This document shows, in pieces, positions 26,626 to 34,067 of a DNA stretch of 64,000 nucleotides. The notes under the pieces are model-generated. The model had not been told where the DNA came from, did not search any database, and saw nothing but the letters and a program-made list of their open reading frames with translations. Within the stretch, counting starts at the first letter, position 1, and every line of letters begins with the position of its first letter. Origin of the DNA: Alkalihalobacillus sp. BA299. Its GTDB lineage: Bacteria; Bacillota; Bacilli; Bacillales; Bacillaceae_F. The stretch spans positions 62,001 to 126,000 of the forward strand of contig NZ_JAFLJM010000013.1 in NCBI RefSeq assembly GCF_017745675.1, read 5' to 3'. The translations under genes were made by a program, and so were the position numbers.

Positions 26626-27564
26626 ATGAGTTATCCAAATGAAGTGACAATTACAGAGGTATGTCCACGTGATGGGTTTCAAAGTTTACCTGATTCTATC
26701 CCTACCGATGAAAAAATTGAAATTGTCAATAAGCTTATTGACTGTAATTATAAACAAATCGAAATTACATCGTTTGTACATCCGAAAGCAATTCCTCAAT
26801 TAAAGGATGCAACAGAAGTCGTACAAGGTATAAAAAGGAATAATAGTGTTAAGCTACGTGCACTAATTCCTAATTTAAGAGGCTTAGATCGGGCAATTGT
26901 AGCAGGAGTAGATAAGGTTAAATTAATGCTATCAGCTTCGGATTCTCATAGTCTTAACAATGCAAATAGTAAAACCTTTGATGCAATGAAGGGTTTTGAG
27001 TCACTCGTAAAAAGAGCTAGTGAAAGTACAGTTATAGTATCCGGTTCCATCTCTGTCGCATTTGGTTGCCCTTATGAAGGTGAAGTTCCAATTGAAAGGT
27101 TGTCAGCCATCTGTGAACGCTATATTGATTTGGGGATTTTAGACCTTTCATTAGCAGATACAACAGGTATGGCTAACCCATTCAAAGTAAAGCAAGTAAT
27201 AAGAGTATTAAGGGAAAAGTATCCACAGCTTAAATTCTCTCTCCATCTTCATAATACAAGAGGAATGGCATTTGCGAATGCTGTTGCTGGTTTAGAAGAA
27301 GGTGTAACCGACTTCGATAGTTCAGTTGCTGGCCTTGGGGGATGCCCATATGCACCGAATGCAAGCGGCAATATTGCATCTGAAGATCTTATCCATGGGT
27401 TCGAGGAAATGGGTATTAATACAGGTGTTGATCTCGATAAATTAATTAACATTGCAAAGATATTAGAAGGGAAATTTCCAATACAATCAGATAGCTTTAT
27501 TCTAAAAGCAGGAAAATGCTCTGACTTACATATTGCACCAAAGGAGCAAAAGAAATTAGGATAA
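26626..27564 (+). CDS. HMG-CoA lyase-family acyl-CoA retro-aldol lyase
   Basis: The 312-residue TIM-barrel protein (DRE-TIM superfamily) has the catalytic set of HMG-CoA lyase: Arg15-Asp16 (PRDGFQ), the metal His pair His207 and His209, and the flexible-loop Cys240 (GLGGCPYAPNASGN). After the second His the motif reads HLHNTRG instead of the HCHDTYG of true HMG-CoA lyases, so the substrate is probably another 3-hydroxyacyl-CoA such as a citramalyl-CoA-like ester. It is the last gene of the catabolic run and is followed by a strong terminator. The likely products are pyruvate or a keto acid plus an acyl-CoA. Confidence 0.87.
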   Translation: MSYPNEVTITEVCPRDGFQSLPDSIPTDEKIEIVNKLIDCNYKQIEITSFVHPKAIPQLKDATEVVQGIKRNNSVKLRALIPNLRGLDRAIVAGVDKVKLMLSASDSHSLNNANSKTFDAMKGFESLVKRASESTVIVSGSISVAFGCPYEGEVPIERLSAICERYIDLGILDLSLADTTGMANPFKVKQVIRVLREKYPQLKFSLHLHNTRGMAFANAVAGLEEGVTDFDSSVAGLGGCPYAPNASGNIASEDLIHGFEEMGINTGVDLDKLINIAKILEGKFPIQSDSFILKAGKCSDLHIAPKEQKKLG

Positions 27565-27646
27565 TGTTTGCTTATTAAAAGAGTTGATATACGTGATGAA
27601 CTGTGAACAAAACAGCGTTTATTAATTGGCTTAAACTTTATTTTTA

Positions 27647-27684
27647 AGAGGGATTAAAGGTATTCGGCCTTTAATCCCTCTTTG
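27647..27684 (+). terminator. Terminator at the end of the catabolic run
   Basis: AGAGGGATTAAAGG pairs perfectly with CCTTTAATCCCTCT around a seven-base loop, followed by TTTG. It closes the transcription unit after the lyase gene. Confidence 0.85.
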
Positions 27685-27786
27685 TTAGGGTTAAATGCAA
27701 ATTTAAAATAATTAAGTTTAAGGTTGTCTAATCTCATAAGTAAGGCGACTAAGTTAAGAAAGATTATTCTTCACATATATTTGGTA

Positions 27787-27805
27787 TGCAAAATATTTGT
27801 TTGCA
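27787..27805. promoter_or_regulatory. Candidate MarR operator
   Basis: TGCAAA and TTTGCA are perfect inverted copies seven bases apart. A TATAAT hexamer follows at 27836-27841, about 30 bases before the MarR gene. MarR proteins usually autoregulate through such AT-rich palindromes. Confidence 0.45.
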
Positions 27806-27869
27806 AAGTATATGTTTAGGCTGTAGAATTATCAGTATAATCCGAAAAATAAAATAATAGGTAGGGTAG

Positions 27870-28289
27870 GTGAGGGTTTTGAAGCTAGTAGATTGTATTA
27901 ACTTTCTTCTTGCAAAATCACAACAAAATGTTCATCAAATGTTTAAGTTAAGACTAAAAGAGTTTGGTATTACCCCTGTCCAATATGGTGTGTTGTATTT
28001 ACTATGGGAGAAGGATGGATTGAGTTCGACGGAAATATCAACTTTACTAAAGCTTGATAACTCAACAATAACAGGTGTGATCGATCGAATGATAAACAAT
28101 TATTTATTAACAAGAAAGAATGATCCGAAAGATCGCCGAAAAAGCCTATTGTTTTTAACTAGCAAAGGTATGGAATTGGAAGAGCCAGTGTGTAATTGTG
28201 TTGAAGAACTAAATAAAAAAGTATTGGAAAGTTTCACAGCTAATGAAAAAGAAGCATTTAAAAAAATGCTTTTAACATTGAGTAAGTAA
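27870..28289 (+). CDS. MarR-family transcriptional regulator
   Basis: The 139-residue protein has the MarR winged-helix core: ITPVQYGVLYLLWEKDGLSSTEIS, LKLDNSTITGVIDRMINNYLLTRKND for the recognition helix, then the wing PKDRRKSLLFLTSKG. It lies 34 bases upstream of an MFS transporter gene, which it probably controls. The start is uncertain: GTG 27870 is used, and TTG 27879 is an alternative closer to GGTGAGGG. It is separated from the catabolic run by a terminator and a 300-base gap. Confidence 0.9.
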   Translation: MRVLKLVDCINFLLAKSQQNVHQMFKLRLKEFGITPVQYGVLYLLWEKDGLSSTEISTLLKLDNSTITGVIDRMINNYLLTRKNDPKDRRKSLLFLTSKGMELEEPVCNCVEELNKKVLESFTANEKEAFKKMLLTLSK

Positions 28290-28323
28290 AAACTAACAAC
28301 GTCAAAATGTTCAGGAGGGTAGA

Positions 28324-29598
28324 ATGAGACAAATACATAAAGGGTGGATCATTCTTTTCTTATTATTTTGTACAATGCTAGGAAGCTTAGGTTTCGGGAG
28401 GTTTTCCTTAGGTGCAATTTTACCGTTTATGCGAGAAGGATTGGGACTCGATTATCGTCACATCGGCTTAATTGCATCAGCTGCATTTCTTGGTTATTTA
28501 GTAAGTGTTTCTATTGTAGGTTATTTCGTTATCAGATTTGGTGCCAAAAAAATTATTAACTATTCCATGATTATTCTAGCGATTGCTATGGTTATCTGTG
28601 CTAATGCACATTCGTTTTGGGTAGCATATTTTGGTTGCTTACTTTTAGGTATCGGCTCTGGTGGTTCTTCAATACCTGCAATGGGTCTTGCTGGGCGGTG
28701 GTTTTCTAACAATAAGAAAGGTATGGCAATTGGTACCGCGATGGGTGGATTAGGACTCGGGATTGTTATAAGTGGCCTTGTTGTTCCTTCTATTGTTAAT
28801 ATTACTGATGAAGGTTGGCGGATAAGTTGGTATATTCTATCTCTCGTAACAGTAATATTTATCATTATAAATGCGATATACTTAAAAAATTCTCCAGAAG
28901 AACTGGGGATTCAAGCAATAGGAGAAGAAAAGTCTAAGTCAGATAAAAATTCTCACGATGCTTCCAGCCCCCCACGTCAAAACGACAAATGGCAAGTTTA
29001 TAAAAGTAAACAGATTTGGATTATTGGGTTTATTTATATGTCATGGGGCTTTAGCTATTTAATTTTTTCGACTTTTTTAGTGGACTACTTAATGAAGGAT
29101 CTTGATTTTTCTAAAGGAATAGCGGGATTATTCTTTTCAATAGCAGGACTTGCTAGTATCATAAGTGGATTTGTTTGGGGAGGGGTTTCTGACAGGTTTG
29201 GGCGTATGTTTGCTTTGTCGTTTGTTTTAATCATCCAATTTTCAATGTTAGTTGCCTTAATTTTGTCTACGTCAACCTTATTTATTGTACTAGAAGTTAT
29301 TTTTTACGGATTAACGCTGTGGGGAGTCCCAACGATTATGAATGCGAGTGTTGCTGACTTTGTTGAAAGTTCTCAAGTTCCAGTTGCAATGGGCTTTATC
29401 ACTATTTTTTTTAGTATTGGTCAAATAATTTCCCCTGTTATCACAGGAGTAGTCATAGAAATGACAAACGATTATTTCGTGGCATTTCTACTTTCGGCAT
29501 TCATTTGTTTATGTGGAGCACTAGGTTGCATGAAACTTCATTTAGATTATCAAACAAAACAAACTAATACGATAAAAGATTCTAGGTTAAAAGCTTAA
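28324..29598 (+). CDS. MFS transporter (YbfB/YjiJ-like)
   Basis: The 424-residue protein has about twelve membrane segments split by a hydrophilic loop (KSKSDKNSHDASSPPRQND, about residues 205-222), as in the major facilitator superfamily. The first helix region LGSLGFGRFSLGAILPFMREGLGLDY resembles the YbfB/YjiJ group of MFS proteins. An RFGAKK motif between helices 2 and 3 and DRFGR between helices 8 and 9 are MFS signatures. It follows its MarR regulator directly. The substrate is not known; placement beside the catabolic locus would fit uptake or efflux of a related organic acid. Confidence 0.85.
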   Translation: MRQIHKGWIILFLLFCTMLGSLGFGRFSLGAILPFMREGLGLDYRHIGLIASAAFLGYLVSVSIVGYFVIRFGAKKIINYSMIILAIAMVICANAHSFWVAYFGCLLLGIGSGGSSIPAMGLAGRWFSNNKKGMAIGTAMGGLGLGIVISGLVVPSIVNITDEGWRISWYILSLVTVIFIIINAIYLKNSPEELGIQAIGEEKSKSDKNSHDASSPPRQNDKWQVYKSKQIWIIGFIYMSWGFSYLIFSTFLVDYLMKDLDFSKGIAGLFFSIAGLASIISGFVWGGVSDRFGRMFALSFVLIIQFSMLVALILSTSTLFIVLEVIFYGLTLWGVPTIMNASVADFVESSQVPVAMGFITIFFSIGQIISPVITGVVIEMTNDYFVAFLLSAFICLCGALGCMKLHLDYQTKQTNTIKDSRLKA

Positions 29599-29647
29599 TT
29601 TTTTTAATGGAGAATAATGAGTTTGATGTTTCTATATAGTTTATGAT

Positions 29648-29696
29648 AAGAGCCAGTGATCGATACTTTACTTCGTGTATTGAGTGTCTGGCTCTT
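29648..29696. terminator. Terminator between MFS and PHP genes
   Basis: AAGAGCCAG and CTGGCTCTT are perfect inverted copies with a further partly paired stem inside and a T run after the right arm. Confidence 0.75.
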
Positions 29697-29742
29697 TGAA
29701 TTAAGATAACTATAGCTTAGCAGTGCTTAGTATTAGGTTTTC

Positions 29743-30570
29743 TTATAGTGATACAATTTTTCTTTTCTTATCAATAAAGTAGACCCATTCTTTAAAGCCA
29801 ATTTCTTTTAATTTTTGTTTTACGAGATCAAATTCGTCGCCAACTCGTTCAGGAATGTGTGCATCAGAACCAAAAGTAACTGAGACGTTATAATGAAGAG
29901 CTCTTTCCAATATATCATCTGATGGGTACCAACCACCGCAGTCTTTTGTTTTTCCAGATGTATTAATTTCTATCGCAAGTTCATGGTTTGCAATTATGGG
30001 GAGGGTTTTTTCAATTACATCAGATTCAATCGTAGAAAAGGCAGGAAAAAAGCCTTTCATAGCATCTATATGTCCGAGAATTTGAAACAATCCACTTCGG
30101 GCTGAAAGCTCAATGAGGCGGTAGTATTCTTCTTTCGTTTTTTTTTGTTGTTCCGCAGTTAATCCTTCCCATCGTCCCTTTTTAAAAATACTAATGTTTT
30201 CTACAAAATGAACAGAACCAATAAGATAATCAAACGGATATTTTTTTAATTCCTTTTCATAATTTTGCATTTGTCCAGGAAAGAAATCACACTCAATGCC
30301 GAGTAGTACTTGAATTTTATCACGGTATTTTTCTTTTAAGGATACAACTTCATTTACGTAGTGAGGAAAATCACTTTTAGCCATTGTAATTCCAGGGCTG
30401 GGTTGGTCTTTTTCCATATGGAAATAAGGAGCGTGGTCAGCAATTCCTATTACATCTAAGCCATTTTTTATAGCAGCTTGAATATAATCTTCGATGCTAC
30501 CTTCTGCATGTCCACAACGCTCGTGATGTGTATGTAAGTCAAAACTACTGTCGGGCTGATTCTTTATCAT
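29743..30570 (-). CDS. PHP-domain phosphoesterase, histidinol-phosphatase (HisJ/HisK) family
   Basis: The 275-residue protein has the PHP metal-binding motifs: FDLHTHHERCGHA at the N-terminus, GIADHAPYFH, GIECDFFPG, GSVHFV, ILGHIDAMK and TFGSDAH near the end. This is the layout of HisJ-type histidinol phosphatases, which hydrolyse L-histidinol phosphate in histidine synthesis. No other his gene is near, so another phosphomonoester substrate is possible. GGTG precedes the ATG. It forms a single-gene unit convergent with the MFS gene. Confidence 0.82.
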   Translation of the reverse strand: MIKNQPDSSFDLHTHHERCGHAEGSIEDYIQAAIKNGLDVIGIADHAPYFHMEKDQPSPGITMAKSDFPHYVNEVVSLKEKYRDKIQVLLGIECDFFPGQMQNYEKELKKYPFDYLIGSVHFVENISIFKKGRWEGLTAEQQKKTKEEYYRLIELSARSGLFQILGHIDAMKGFFPAFSTIESDVIEKTLPIIANHELAIEINTSGKTKDCGGWYPSDDILERALHYNVSVTFGSDAHIPERVGDEFDLVKQKLKEIGFKEWVYFIDKKRKIVSL

Positions 30571-30775
30571 TTTTTCACCTCATATTTTAGATTACACAGA
30601 ATGGGTATAAATATAACTTTTTCTTCATTTATTAACAGTTGAAATTAATGTAAGACTAATGCCCCAACTTTTGAATTTCTTGAATAAGCTAACTAATTCT
30701 AAACTGAACCATCATAAAACTTCTAATTTTTGGCTATGCTTTGGAAAAGAGTATTAATAATTGAGGTGAAGAGCT

Positions 30776-31171
30776 ATGAAAACACGTAAACTGACAGTTG
30801 GTTCTCTTAAAACAATAAAAGTAGAACCTGTAAAGTTCTCTGAAACTAAAATGAAGGATGTTAAATTTAAACCAAAAAATGATTTTAAGCAGGAAAAACA
30901 AGTAAAACAAAAGATAGAAGTAATGCAAAATTCTAAGACTTTTACAATCACTCCAAATCAGAAGAACCGTTTACTTTTAGACTTAGCGCTAGATCAAAAT
31001 CAGTTATTAGCTTATAAATGTAAAAAAGGATCGTGTGGGAAATGTACAGTTAAGGTAATGTCCGGCAATTCGTGTTTAAAAGAGGTAACAACACAGGAAC
31101 AAAAAAAATTGCAGGATCAAGTTAATTTTGGGTATCGACTTGCCTGTCAGGCTATCGTTAATTGCGATTAA
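30776..31171 (+). CDS. 2Fe-2S ferredoxin with N-terminal encapsulin-targeting peptide
   Basis: The 131-residue protein has a plant-type [2Fe-2S] ferredoxin domain (about 47-130) with cluster ligands Cys82, Cys87, Cys90 and Cys124. In front lies a Lys-rich extension of about 45 residues. Residues 6-12 read LTVGSLK, identical to the C-terminal cargo peptide of the IMEF protein encoded at 32808-33416, so this ferredoxin is almost certainly loaded into the encapsulin shell by its N-terminus. In described IMEF encapsulin systems an encapsulated ferredoxin is a recurrent partner and has been proposed to reduce stored Fe(III) for release. GAGGTGAAG precedes the ATG. Gene and shell operon are convergent and separated by one unknown gene. 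Confidence 0.9.
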   Translation: MKTRKLTVGSLKTIKVEPVKFSETKMKDVKFKPKNDFKQEKQVKQKIEVMQNSKTFTITPNQKNRLLLDLALDQNQLLAYKCKKGSCGKCTVKVMSGNSCLKEVTTQEQKKLQDQVNFGYRLACQAIVNCD

Positions 31172-31286
31172 TAAAACTATAACATAATAATGGGTGATGT
31201 GTAATAAAATACATGTAAGAATATAATAATTTAGTGGATTGGTTGGTCTTTTTCTAATTCGTTATTATATTGGCAACGATTGTACA

Positions 31287-31315
31287 TTGACGCTTCTCCA
31301 TTTTTACTATAGAAT
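31287..31315 (+). promoter_or_regulatory. Promoter of the Fur-box gene
   Basis: TTGACG (31287-31292) and TAGAAT (31310-31315) are 17 bases apart. The last base of the -10 is the first base of the upstream Fur box, so bound Fur would block RNA polymerase. Confidence 0.65.
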
Positions 31316-31351
31316 GATAATCAATATCACTAGAGATGAGTATTATTCTCA
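31315..31351. promoter_or_regulatory. Two tandem Fur boxes
   Basis: Box 1 (31315-31329) TGATAATCAATATCA differs from the 7-1-7 consensus TGATAATNATTATCA by one base. Box 2 (31337-31351) TGAGTATTATTCTCA differs from the variant TGAGAATNATTCTCA by one base. The boxes are 22 bases apart centre to centre, two helical turns, which allows side-by-side Fur dimers. Confidence 0.75.
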
Positions 31352-31370
31352 ATGGTAAGGGGATGGAAAT

Positions 31371-31844
31371 ATGAACAATTCAATCAACGGTTTCCATGAT
31401 TTTTATACAATTCTTTCTAATGAGCGGAAAATTGGCGGGGGAATAGAGGCTGAAACTATTAAACTCAGAACTGGAGAGGTTTTTAGAAATCCTGTTTTTA
31501 CGAATATAGACTATTCGGGCTCAGTTTTTTACACTATTGGATTTATGACAGAAGATGGTGTTTGTATGATCGTCCATGTAAATGATATTAGTTCGATCAC
31601 ATCACCCGTTCATAAAAAGGTAGCTATGATAAGAAATAAGTATTACAGAGCAATGAAAGTAAAAGAAAAGGTAAAATACTTAAAACGACTATTTAAAGCG
31701 GACCAAGGTGCATATACAAAGCCTTTTCTTGAAGAAGCAAAATTAATTATTGAAGATGTTGGTGTTAAACCTATAGAGAATGATCAAGAAATTGGTCAAG
31801 AATTGATTTTCAAGATTAGTAATAAAGTTAACAAAATCGCGTAA
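31371..31844 (+). CDS. Unrecognised 157-aa protein under Fur-box promoter
   Basis: I do not recognise this protein. It has 157 residues, no signal peptide, no membrane segment and a single Cys. Its N-terminal half is predicted beta-rich (ETIKLRTGEVFRNPVFTNIDYSGSVFYTIGFMTEDGVCMIVHVNDISSI is broken by many strands), and the C-terminal half is a basic helical region (AMIRNKYYRAMKVKEKVKYLKRLF) plus an acidic tail. The promoter carries two tandem Fur boxes, so the gene should be expressed under iron limitation. It sits between the encapsulated ferredoxin gene and the convergent encapsulin operon, so a part in iron handling or shell iron release is a reasonable but unproven guess. AAGGGGATGG precedes the ATG. 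Confidence 0.75.
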   Translation: MNNSINGFHDFYTILSNERKIGGGIEAETIKLRTGEVFRNPVFTNIDYSGSVFYTIGFMTEDGVCMIVHVNDISSITSPVHKKVAMIRNKYYRAMKVKEKVKYLKRLFKADQGAYTKPFLEEAKLIIEDVGVKPIENDQEIGQELIFKISNKVNKIA

Positions 31845-31879
31845 AAAACAATAAAAATGTCGTTCGATTCAAGAGAAAA

Positions 31880-31917
31880 GTGTCAGGCACCTTTACTGTA
31901 CTAAAGGTGCCTGACAC
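31880..31917. terminator. Terminator of the encapsulin operon
   Basis: GTGTCAGGCACCTTTA and TAAAGGTGCCTGACAC form a perfect 16-bp stem with a six-base loop. It lies between the convergent Fur-box gene and encapsulin gene and belongs to the same repeat class as 2852-2888. Confidence 0.8.
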
Positions 31918-31946
31918 CATTTTAATTATGGGACAGCCATTTTTAT

Positions 31947-32795
31947 TTATTCATTAGGGTCTTCTAATGTACAGATAGCACTAGGACGTTTAATTCGCGG
32001 TACGATACACTCATATATTCTGAATAGATGGTTCATATTTTCACTGTCCATATAGGCAGTTTCGATATCTTCTGCAATGACAAGGTCAAGATTATGACGG
32101 CCAGTTGCAATAAGAACGCCTGATTGTCCTTTAAGGACAGGTGTTTGATAAACACCATCTGTGACTAATTCACGTACATGCTCAATTTCGAGTACATTTG
32201 TACCTTGGTGAACACGATGGAGTAATGCATACAATTCAGGAGATAAAATGAGAGCGTACGGGCCGCTATGTCCCATTTTAAGTAACTTATTTCGTGCTTC
32301 TACAACATCAGTAAATGCATTTCCTGATTTCATCCAATCAGAACGTATGTGAGATAAATGTCCTTTTACGTTTGTAAGACCTGGAACATTAAATTCGTTT
32401 GAGCCATTAAAGATCAGATCATCTTCTAGTAAAGCACACTGTGTTACTGCGTTAGCAGCTGGTGAAAAATCAATAGGTATATCTAATGCTCTTGCTTGTT
32501 CAATGTCTCTCCAGTATAAACCAAAATCTTTGTAAAGAAGCGGAATACTAAGGTGAATACGTTGAGTAGAGGATGACATATCTAGTTCTTCACCGTGATA
32601 ACTTATACTTCCACGTTCAGTTTCTTCAAAAATATCATTTACAACCGATTGAACTCCTTGACCAAGCGGGCCATAGATGTCCATAAAACGTCTCCCAATT
32701 AAATTTCGACGAGCATTTTCAATAACAATTTCATCCAATTTGTCCCATTCACTTTGATTTAAAGGTGCTTCATCATACCTTTGTAATTTATTCAT
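31947..32795 (-). CDS. enc: Family 1 encapsulin shell protein (IMEF type)
   Basis: The 282-residue protein has an HK97-like fold and closely matches, from memory, the Quasibacillus thermotolerans shell protein that forms a 240-subunit T=4 iron-storage compartment. Diagnostic segments are RRFMDIYGPLGQGVQSV, IPLLYKDFGLYWRDIEQ, IPIDFSPAANA, GPYALILSPELYALLHRVHQGTNVLE and the C-terminal RIKRPSAICTLEDP. The start is placed at ATG 32795 (MNKLQRYDEAPL) because AGGAGG is eight bases before it; the ATG two codons earlier at 32801 is only two bases from that site. It follows its cargo gene by 12 bases in one operon. No flavin-binding or protease variant features are seen, and a phage capsid origin is excluded by the lack of any other phage gene. 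Confidence 0.96.
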   Translation of the reverse strand: MNKLQRYDEAPLNQSEWDKLDEIVIENARRNLIGRRFMDIYGPLGQGVQSVVNDIFEETERGSISYHGEELDMSSSTQRIHLSIPLLYKDFGLYWRDIEQARALDIPIDFSPAANAVTQCALLEDDLIFNGSNEFNVPGLTNVKGHLSHIRSDWMKSGNAFTDVVEARNKLLKMGHSGPYALILSPELYALLHRVHQGTNVLEIEHVRELVTDGVYQTPVLKGQSGVLIATGRHNLDLVIAEDIETAYMDSENMNHLFRIYECIVPRIKRPSAICTLEDPNE

Positions 32796-32807
32796 ATTCA
32801 TAACCTC

Positions 32808-33416
32808 CTAATTCTCTTTCAAACTTCCAACTGTTAATCTTTTTAATGTTTTATTCTCTTTGACTGGCTGACTAGGCTGATGGGAATGTGGTTCTGCCTT
32901 AGTATTGGTATACTTTTCGATCTTTAAGTTATCATGAACGTTTTCCTTCTCATCTGTCGGTATAGAACCAGCCGCTGAAGCAGCACCATCAAATTGTTGA
33001 TTTAAATCATTTAATATTCCTTTAATGCTCTGGTAATCGTTATCTGTAATATTCCGCATTTGATGTAATTGTTCGGCGTATTCAGTATCTTTAAATGAAA
33101 ACAGTGATAAATCTAGATGTTCAAGAAAGTTATGTAACCCAAATTTTTCAAGACTAATATCTTGCAACAAACGAATGAAGTCTGTATTTTCAGCAGTTTT
33201 AGGTACATTATGCTCTAAGAAATACTCAATTTTCGGTATGAGTGCATTAAGTCGATCAAGCCGTTGCTCTTCTTCTTCGTAAATATGGTGATAATAAAGC
33301 CGTTCATGGTCATCTTTTGCATTTTCAATCCGTGGTGTCAAAATATTCATGAAGTTATGTATACCGTCTTTAGTTCTTTGAAACATTTCGTTTAATTCTA
33401 TAAAATGCTCGGACAC
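32808..33416 (-). CDS. IMEF encapsulin cargo, ferritin-like iron-mineralising protein
   Basis: This 202-residue protein matches the iron-mineralising encapsulin-associated Firmicute (IMEF) cargo family. The helical core (about 1-145) contains the conserved metal-site stretch NAKDDHERLYYHHIYEEEEQRL and, further on, LEKFGLHNFLEHLDL, supplying the Glu/His ligands of a dimeric di-iron ferroxidase site. A linker of about 45 residues rich in Pro, Ser, Asn and His follows. The last nine residues begin with LTVGSLK (194-200), the targeting peptide that binds the inside of the shell. It is the first gene of the cargo-shell operon and is divergent from a YlaN-family gene. An AAAAAGGAGG site precedes the ATG. 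No Fur box was found in the upstream region. Confidence 0.95.
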   Translation of the reverse strand: MSEHFIELNEMFQRTKDGIHNFMNILTPRIENAKDDHERLYYHHIYEEEEQRLDRLNALIPKIEYFLEHNVPKTAENTDFIRLLQDISLEKFGLHNFLEHLDLSLFSFKDTEYAEQLHQMRNITDNDYQSIKGILNDLNQQFDGAASAAGSIPTDEKENVHDNLKIEKYTNTKAEPHSHQPSQPVKENKTLKRLTVGSLKEN

Positions 33417-33678
33417 ATTTTAACCTCCTTTTTACCTCTAGTAGGGTATAGTATATGTTTTACCATTCGCCTTAAAGAATAAACCTAATGGTCAAAACAT
33501 TTTTTTAGTATTCTCCTTTTATAAAAAATTGATGCTATTTTTTTAAAACCACTCTCCAGCTCATAATAGTTGTGATTAAAGTCAATAACAACAACTTTAA
33601 AAAGATAAAAATTCCCATGCATGAAATCACAGGAGAATAATATGGTATAACAATACAAAGTTTAAGGGGAGGTATTTT

Positions 33679-33948
33679 ATGGAAGAAGCGAATGTTGGTA
33701 TAAAAGCTCGAGCACTGAATTTATTGAGAAATGAAGCGAATAAGATTGAGTATTTATTGATCGTACAAAAGGAAAAAATGGAAGTGCCAACCCGTCCAAT
33801 GTATGAAGAAATATTAAATACACATATTTTCGGACTTTCTAAAACAATAGATTTTGTTATTCGATTAAAATTAGTAAGTGAAAGTGAAGGAAAAGAAATT
33901 TTATTAGAATTAGAGAGGAAATTATATAAACATATTAATGTATCTTAA
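33679..33948 (+). CDS. ylaN: YlaN/UPF0358 family protein (Fur antagonist family)
   Basis: The 89-residue helical protein matches YlaN (UPF0358): KARALNLLRNEANKIEYLL, then PMYEEILNTHIFGLSKTIDFVIRLKLVSESEGKEILLELERKL, which parallels the conserved [28 protein letters not shown] of B. subtilis and S. aureus YlaN. That protein binds Fe(II) and has been reported to bind Fur and relieve its repression. The usual place of ylaN is beside ftsW/pycA, while here it is divergent from the IMEF-encapsulin operon, so this is probably a second, iron-island copy. It ends at a terminator. GGGGAGG precedes the ATG. Compared with YlaN it is a few residues shorter at the C-terminus. Confidence 0.8.
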   Translation: MEEANVGIKARALNLLRNEANKIEYLLIVQKEKMEVPTRPMYEEILNTHIFGLSKTIDFVIRLKLVSESEGKEILLELERKLYKHINVS

Positions 33949-34008
33949 AGGGTTAAGTGAAAAAAACAAAAAGTCGACTCTTTGTTTTCTGTAGCATTAC
34001 TTATGAGA

Positions 34009-34043
34009 AACGTCCCGAGTGATTCCTCCTCACTTGGGACGTT
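34009..34043. terminator. Terminator between ylaN-like and BCCT genes
   Basis: AACGTCCCGAGTG pairs with CACTTGGGACGTT (one G-T pair or mismatch) around a nine-base loop, between convergent genes. Confidence 0.75.
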
Positions 34044-34067
34044 ATTAGTTTTGGAACGATAATGTTG

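Noticed and set aside
2852..31917. Hairpins with TGTCAGGC/GCCTGRCA arms as CRISPR or attachment sites
   Set aside because: They occur singly after genes, with stem-loops and T-rich tails, so they are repeated terminators.
31947..33416. Prophage capsid remnant
   Set aside because: The HK97-like protein is paired with an IMEF cargo carrying a targeting peptide and there is no terminase, portal, protease or tail gene.
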